Origin: Pseudomonadota bacterium
Lineage (GTDB): Bacteria > Myxococcota > Myxococcia > Myxococcales > Anaeromyxobacteraceae
DNA: 9,632 nucleotides
Reading direction: 5' to 3'
Assembly: GCA_023411405.1 (NCBI GenBank)
Contig: JAEYOU010000170.1
Coordinates: forward strand, 1-9,632
Under the pieces are notes generated by a model. The model was not told the DNA's origin. It made no database searches and saw nothing but the letters and a program-made list of their open reading frames with translations. Both the position numbers and the translations under genes were made by a program. Below, piece after piece: positions 6,211 through 9,632 of the stretch (position 1 is the first letter of the stretch; each line of letters opens with the position of its first letter).

Positions 6211-6484
6211 ATGACGCTGATGCAAACGGTGCTCCTCGCCCTGTCGCTGTCCGCTCCGGTCGCCGGTCCACCGAGCGTCGAGGAATTGCTGGCCGCCGGA
6301 GACCCCTCCGCGCCCGTCGAGGTCGTCCTGTACGTGTCCCTCGACGGGGAAGGGCAGCGGGGGCTGGCCTCGTCGCTCCACCGCGAGATCGAGGCCGGGC
6401 GGCCGAAGGGGCCTGGCGGGCGCGCGCACGGTCGACGGGCTCGTGGAGGCGCTCCTCGCCGAGCACCAGCGCCTCGCCCGTTGA
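6211..6484 (+). pseudogene. Short exported protein gene with apparent frameshift at a GGGG run
   Basis: From ATG 6211 (or 6220) the frame encodes a signal-like segment (MTLMQTVLLALSLSAPVAG), then PSVEELLAAGDPSAPVEVVLYVSLDGEGQ and a helix ending EIEAGRPK. After the GGGG at 6408-6411 this frame turns into arginine/proline-rich shadow sequence. Removing one G gives GLAGARTVDGLVEALLAEHQRLAR and a TGA at 6482-6484, a natural amphipathic ending that stops 16 bases before the convergent NifX-like gene. So the gene is about 90 codons with a one-base insertion, either a real mutation or a sequencing slip. GDPSAPVEVVLY resembles the first strand of DsbA-like thioredoxin folds, but no CxxC follows and the length is under half of a DsbA, so an internally deleted relative is possible. 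No ribosome site is visible. Family is uncertain. Confidence 0.45.
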
Positions 6485-6500
6485 GCCGCCTGGAGCTCTG

Positions 6501-6860
6501 TCAGCCGTGCCCGCGGCAGGCGTCCGCGGGCGTCACGCCCTGGAGCGCCCCGCGCGCGAGCGCCTCGAGCGCCTCCCTCGCCGGCCCCAGCGCGCCCCGG
6601 TAGACCGCGGCGCCGGTGGCGAGGAGCTTGGCCAGGGCCCCGGCGCCGATGCCACCCACCACGAACGCGTCGACGCGCTCCGCGGCGAGCATCGCGACCG
6701 GGACGCACTGACCATGCTCGTGATGCGTGTTCGTGTTGTCGAGGACGCGAACCGACCTGGTGTCGCTGTCGAACAGCAGGAACGCCGGCGCGGACCCGAA
6801 GTGCCCGCAGACGGGGCTCTCGAGGCCGCGGTTCTCGGAGACGGGGATGCAGATCTTCAT
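6501..6860 (-). CDS. NifX/NafY-family (dinitrogenase iron-molybdenum cofactor-like) protein
   Basis: This 119-residue cytosolic protein has the ribonuclease H-like fold of the NifX/NafY/NifB C-terminal family, whose members carry or protect metal clusters. It opens with MKICIPVSENRGLESPVCGHFGSAPAF (1-27), the usual start with the CGHFG motif (Cys18, His20). A metal-binding-type HHEHGQC follows at 46-52, then VDAFVVGGIGAGALAKL (63-79). The ATG at 6860 has GGAGGA seven bases upstream; longer in-frame starts lack that. No nitrogenase genes are in the window, and stand-alone members occur widely in anaerobes without nitrogen fixation, so a role in FeMo-cofactor synthesis should not be assumed. 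It is the last gene of the operon, 37 bases after the thioesterase. A strong inverted repeat lies in its final codons. Confidence 0.9.
   Translation of the reverse strand: MKICIPVSENRGLESPVCGHFGSAPAFLLFDSDTRSVRVLDNTNTHHEHGQCVPVAMLAAERVDAFVVGGIGAGALAKLLATGAAVYRGALGPAREALEALARGALQGVTPADACRGHG
6509..6531 (-). other. GC-rich inverted repeat in the 3' end of the NifX-like gene
   Basis: GCCCGCGG (6509-6516) and CCGCGGGC (6524-6531) form a perfect eight-base stem with a seven-base loop. It sits within the last ten codons of the NifX-like gene, at the end of the minus-strand operon. No T-run follows on either strand, so it is not a standard intrinsic terminator. It could act as a stabilising or Rho-assisting hairpin at the operon end, or be chance in GC-rich DNA. 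Confidence 0.35.
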
Positions 6861-6897
6861 CGATGGTTCCTCCAGGAGCTCCCGGATCGGGAGGCAG

Positions 6898-7389
6898 TCA
6901 TGAACATGGGTTCGCGCCCCGGGCGAGCGGTCCGGGGCCATGGGCGGCGCGCTCGGACCGCGCGCGTTCGAGGAACCTGGCCTTCGCGCGCGCGGTGACC
7001 CGGCCGTCCTGCTCCAGCTCGGCGCGGAGGACGTACAGCCCGTGGCTCCGGACCTCGACGAGCGAGGCGCGCGCCGTCGCCGCGCGATCGAGCCGGGTCG
7101 GCGCGACGTACCGGACGGTGAGCTCGGCCGTCACGCCCGTCACGCCGCGCACGAAGAGGGCGTTCGTCATCGCGGCGTCGAGGACCGCCGCGATCACTCC
7201 GCCGTGGAGCGTCCCCTCGTAGCTGCGGAGCGCGCGCGCACAGTGGAAGGTCGCGGCGACGGAGCGGTCCTCTCGCACCTCGAACGCGAGCCGCAGGCCG
7301 TCGGGGTTCCCCGGGCCGCAGACGAAGCAGCCGTCGTGGTCGCTCCACCCCACGGTCCCCGACCTCGTCCCCTGCTCTCCGCCGCTCAT
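6898..7389 (-). CDS. PaaI-type hotdog thioesterase
   Basis: This 163-residue single hotdog-fold protein of the PaaI/YiiD-like thioesterase class probably hydrolyses an acyl-CoA or acyl-carrier thioester in the cytosol. CFVCGPGNPDGLRLAF (21-36) is the N-terminal signature of one PaaI subgroup. YEGTLHGGVIAAVLDAAM (57-74) is the central helix with the HGG turn and Asp71 at the usual catalytic place. TAELTVRYVAPTRL (87-100) and GLYVLRAELEQDGRVTARAKARFL (117-140) are the sheet strands. The last ~20 residues are a basic tail. The ATG at 7389 shares an ATGA with the stop of the VKOR-DsbA gene and has GGAGG four bases upstream. Why a thioesterase is coupled to disulfide and Fe-S genes is not evident; the substrate is unknown. 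Confidence 0.88.
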   Translation of the reverse strand: MSGGEQGTRSGTVGWSDHDGCFVCGPGNPDGLRLAFEVREDRSVAATFHCARALRSYEGTLHGGVIAAVLDAAMTNALFVRGVTGVTAELTVRYVAPTRLDRAATARASLVEVRSHGLYVLRAELEQDGRVTARAKARFLERARSERAAHGPGPLARGANPCS

Positions 7390-8594
7390 GGCGCCCTCCG
7401 GACCAGCGCCTCGAGCTCCGCCGCCGGGATGCGGCCCAGGTGGACCTGGTCGCCCACGACGAAGGTCGGGGTCCCCCGCAGCTCGAGGGCGAGGGCCTCC
7501 CGGACGTCCGCGCCGAGGCGCTCCGCGGTCTCGTCCAGGGCCAGGCAGCGCTGGAACGCGGCGCGGTCCAGCCCGAGCTGGACGGCCAGCGCGAACACGT
7601 CCACGTCCTCGGCTCGCACGCGCTCCTGGATCGAGAAGAGCGCGTCGTTCATCTGCCAGAAGCGGCCCTGCCGGCCCGCGCACTCGGCGGCCTCCGCGAG
7701 GTGGCACGCGTAGCGGTGAAACGGCCGGGGCAGGCTCGGGTTGCAGGCGGTGTCGAGCGGGAGATGCCTGTGGACGAGCCGGACGCCGGGGTGGCTCGCG
7801 ACGAACGCCCGGATGTCCCGGTGGGCGGCGCGGCAGTGCGGGCACTCGTAGTCGGAGAACTCGACGATGGTCAGCGAGGGCTCGCGCGCGCCGATCCAGT
7901 GCAGCCCGGCCTCGTCGGTGCCGGAGTCGGCCGGCCGGAGCCCGGTCCAGGCGGGGGCGCTCCAGTACGGGGGCACGAGCCAGAGCAGCGCGCCCAGGGC
8001 GGCGATCCCGGCGACGGCGAAGCTCCGGCCCGACCACCGGCCGAGCAGCGCCCGCAGAGCGTCCGCCACCAGGGTCCCGGGCGGCTGGCGCGACCGCCTC
8101 CAGGCGATCACGGCGACGACGAGGAGCGCCACGGTGATGGCCTGCGAGGCGGCGCAGTACACGCACAGCGAGGCGATGCGGGTCGCCGAGACGAACGCCA
8201 GCGCCGCCGAGGCGGCGACGGAGAGGGCGGTGAGCGGGAGCAGCACGCCGAGCGGCCACCCGGGCGGCGGCGTCCGGCGGCCGAGCCTCGACGCGGCGAG
8301 GCTGCCCATGAAGGCGTAGCCGAGGATCCCCCAGACCGCGACCGGGAGTCCGGCGAACACCGCGTAGGGGGAGAGCGCGACCGTCTCGCAGTTCACCCCC
8401 TCGCTCAGGGCGCACGTCGACTCGTACGAGGGATCCGTGTGCACGCCGACGTGGATGCGCGTGAGCTCGATCGAGAGCACGAGCCCAGCGAGGCACAGCA
8501 ACGCGAAGACCGCGGCCTGGGCACGGGAGAGCGCGCGTGGGGGCGGCGCAGGTGCCGGCGGCGGGAGCGGGTCGACGGCGGGGCTCGCGGTCAT
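7386..8594 (-). CDS. VKOR-DsbA fusion (vitamin K epoxide reductase domain with periplasmic thioredoxin-like domain)
   Basis: This 402-residue inner-membrane enzyme makes disulfides in envelope proteins and passes electrons to quinone. After a proline-rich cytosolic leader (1-24) come helices at about 27-45, 75-98, 113-134 and 138-163. The VKOR domain has loop cysteines 61 and 69 (CALSEGVNC) and the quinone-side CVYC at 144-147. A fifth helix (191-207) leads to a periplasmic DsbA-like domain with strand LTIVEFSDYECPHC (active-site Cys251 and Cys254) and the cis-Pro of GTPTF (Pro376). Extra cysteines at 284, 297, 305 and 350 could form structural disulfides. In such fusions VKOR reoxidises its own DsbA domain, replacing DsbB. 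The ATG at 8594 overlaps the ATPase stop, and its stop overlaps the thioesterase start, both as ATGA. It may be the main disulfide oxidase or a dedicated one for this operon. Confidence 0.94.
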   Translation of the reverse strand: MTASPAVDPLPPPAPAPPPRALSRAQAAVFALLCLAGLVLSIELTRIHVGVHTDPSYESTCALSEGVNCETVALSPYAVFAGLPVAVWGILGYAFMGSLAASRLGRRTPPPGWPLGVLLPLTALSVAASAALAFVSATRIASLCVYCAASQAITVALLVVAVIAWRRSRQPPGTLVADALRALLGRWSGRSFAVAGIAALGALLWLVPPYWSAPAWTGLRPADSGTDEAGLHWIGAREPSLTIVEFSDYECPHCRAAHRDIRAFVASHPGVRLVHRHLPLDTACNPSLPRPFHRYACHLAEAAECAGRQGRFWQMNDALFSIQERVRAEDVDVFALAVQLGLDRAAFQRCLALDETAERLGADVREALALELRGTPTFVVGDQVHLGRIPAAELEALVRRAP

Positions 8595-9571
8595 GGGGCT
8601 CGCCTACGGGGCTCGTGACGGGAGGTGGTGGTGGCGGACGGCTCCCGCGCCGTCGTCCGGCCGAGCGAATCGAGCCGCTCGCGGACCCGGGTCCAGAGCG
8701 TGCGGAGGTCGGCGCCAGCGTGCGAGTCGCCGTCCTCCACCACCGCGCGCCGTCTCGTCTGCGCCGCGGTCACCGCGTCGTCGTACCGGATGCGCCCGAG
8801 GACCGGGATCTCCCGGCGCGCCGCCGCGGCCTCGATGCGGGCGGCGAGCTCGAGGTTCACGTCCGCCTTGTTGACGCAGGCTGCCGCCGGGACCCGGAGC
8901 TGCCGGCAGAGCTCGGCGAGCCGCTCGAAGTCGTGCAGCCCCGAGAGCGTCGGCTCGGTGACGACGAGCGCCATGCGGGCGCCGGTCACCGAGGCGATGA
9001 CCGGGCAGCCGATCCCGGGCGAGCCGTCGCAGATCAGGAGCGCGCGCCCCTCCGACCGCGCGACGGCCATCGCCTCGCGCCGCACCAGCGAGACGAGCTT
9101 GCCGCTGTTCTCGCGCGCGACCCCGAGCCTGGCGTGCACGAGGGGGCCGTGTCGCGTCGCCGACACGAACCACTCCCCGTCGTCCGAGGGGTCCAGCCGG
9201 ATCGCGCGCGGCCGGCACACGGCGGCGCAGACCCCGCAGCCCTCGCAGGAGAGCGGGTCGACCTCGAAGACGAAGGCGTCTCCCTCGGGCACCTGGATCG
9301 CGTCGAAGCGGCAATGCGCGGCGCAGACCCCGCAGCCGGTGCAGCGGGCCGGGTCGATCGAGGCCACGCTGCCCCCCGAGAACGAGGAGCGGCGCGAGAC
9401 GGTGGGCTCGAGCACGAGGTGCAGGTCGGCGGCGTCCACGTCGCAGTCGGCGACCGCCACGTCCCCGGCGAGGGCCGCGAACGAGGCGGCGACGCTCGTC
9501 TTCCCCGTGCCGCCCTTGCCGCTCACGATCACCAGCTCCGGGACGTCGTGCGTCGGGCCGAGGCGCACCAC
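8591..9571 (-). CDS. MinD/ParA-like ATPase with inserted 2x[4Fe-4S] ferredoxin domain
   Basis: This protein of at least 326 residues is a SIMIBI-class P-loop ATPase. The deviant Walker A KGGTGKT is at 19-25, a switch DCDVDAADLHLVL at 42-54, and Walker B LLICDGSPG at 178-186. A bacterial ferredoxin domain is inserted after the first third: C77-x2-C80-x2-C83-x3-C87 and C109-x2-C112-x2-C115-x3-C119, two 4Fe-4S motifs. These ATPases commonly occur as tandem pairs next to NifX-like genes in anaerobes; they are thought to handle metal clusters, with no settled function. GTG 9571 is the only plausible start in the window, but no ribosome site precedes it and the frame stays open to the window edge, so the gene may begin further upstream. 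The C-terminal ~25 residues are low-complexity and basic. The stop overlaps the VKOR-DsbA start. Confidence 0.88.
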   Translation of the reverse strand: MVRLGPTHDVPELVIVSGKGGTGKTSVAASFAALAGDVAVADCDVDAADLHLVLEPTVSRRSSFSGGSVASIDPARCTGCGVCAAHCRFDAIQVPEGDAFVFEVDPLSCEGCGVCAAVCRPRAIRLDPSDDGEWFVSATRHGPLVHARLGVARENSGKLVSLVRREAMAVARSEGRALLICDGSPGIGCPVIASVTGARMALVVTEPTLSGLHDFERLAELCRQLRVPAAACVNKADVNLELAARIEAAAARREIPVLGRIRYDDAVTAAQTRRRAVVEDGDSHAGADLRTLWTRVRERLDSLGRTTAREPSATTTSRHEPRRRAP

Positions 9572-9632
9572 GTCCGCGGCCGGAGCGCTCGGGACGGGCG
9601 CGCGCCGCTCCGGCGTCGGCGGGCGTGTCGAC

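Noticed and set aside
5296..6708. Long open minus-strand frame of 470 codons containing the peroxiredoxin
   Set aside because: The first ~248 codons are arginine/glycine/proline-rich shadow sequence over the intergenic gap and the NifX-like gene. A strong ribosome site marks ATG 5964 as the real start.
6501..6860. Nitrogen fixation locus implied by the NifX-like gene
   Set aside because: No nitrogenase or other nif genes are present, and stand-alone NifX-like proteins are common without nitrogen fixation.
6898..8496. Minus-strand frame of 532 codons spanning the VKOR-DsbA and thioesterase genes
   Set aside because: Its first part is a shifted reading of the VKOR-DsbA gene, rich in R, A and P. 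Only the end from 7389 is the real thioesterase, which has its own ATG and ribosome site.
1..9632. Search for CRISPR repeats, transposase genes, tRNA/rRNA and phage genes
   Set aside because: No regularly spaced repeats, terminal inverted repeats with a transposase, or RNA gene signatures were seen on either strand.

Overview
This 9.6 kb window is very GC-rich DNA (judged by eye, most third codon positions are G or C), densely coded on both strands, with GTG and TTG starts and several four-base start/stop overlaps. The gene mix suggests a soil or sediment deltaproteobacterium of the Anaeromyxobacter (Myxococcota) type. It combines an archaeal-style peroxiredoxin, a NifX-like protein, a ferredoxin-containing MinD-like ATPase and a VKOR-DsbA fusion. 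The taxon is an inference from composition and gene content. I see no rRNA, tRNA, CRISPR array, transposase or phage gene.

Left part (1-2667). The tail of an unrecognised helical protein is followed by a histidine phosphatase on the + strand. A phosphotransferase-like gene on the - strand converges on it, and its frame runs 149 bases into the phosphatase. The two + strand genes that follow are translationally coupled: a short exported membrane protein with a CPVC motif, and a histidine-rich DUF2243 membrane protein built from two copies of one unit.

Middle (2675-6484). A lipoprotein-type lytic transglycosylase with a C-terminal LysM domain lies on the - strand. A 293-base divergent region separates it from a DUF6125-like cysteine-containing protein on the + strand; this region holds a perfect 12-base palindrome and a candidate promoter. 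Next, on the - strand, come a three-cysteine archaeal-type peroxiredoxin, a small winged-helix protein and a C-terminal remnant of a metallo-beta-lactamase-fold protein. These appear to form one transcription unit. Upstream of the peroxiredoxin an 8-base motif is repeated 21 bases apart. A short exported + strand gene that looks frameshifted at a GGGG run follows.

Right part (6501-9632). A compact - strand operon reads ATPase with two 4Fe-4S motifs, VKOR-DsbA fusion, hotdog thioesterase, NifX-like protein. The first three are joined by ATGA overlaps and the last follows after 37 bases. NifX-like proteins next to ferredoxin-type MinD ATPases are a recurrent but functionally unclear pairing in anaerobes. 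The insertion of an envelope disulfide-forming enzyme and a thioesterase between them is the most interesting arrangement here. The theme of the right half is thiol and metal redox chemistry: peroxide removal, disulfide formation, Fe-S clusters and a metallocofactor carrier.
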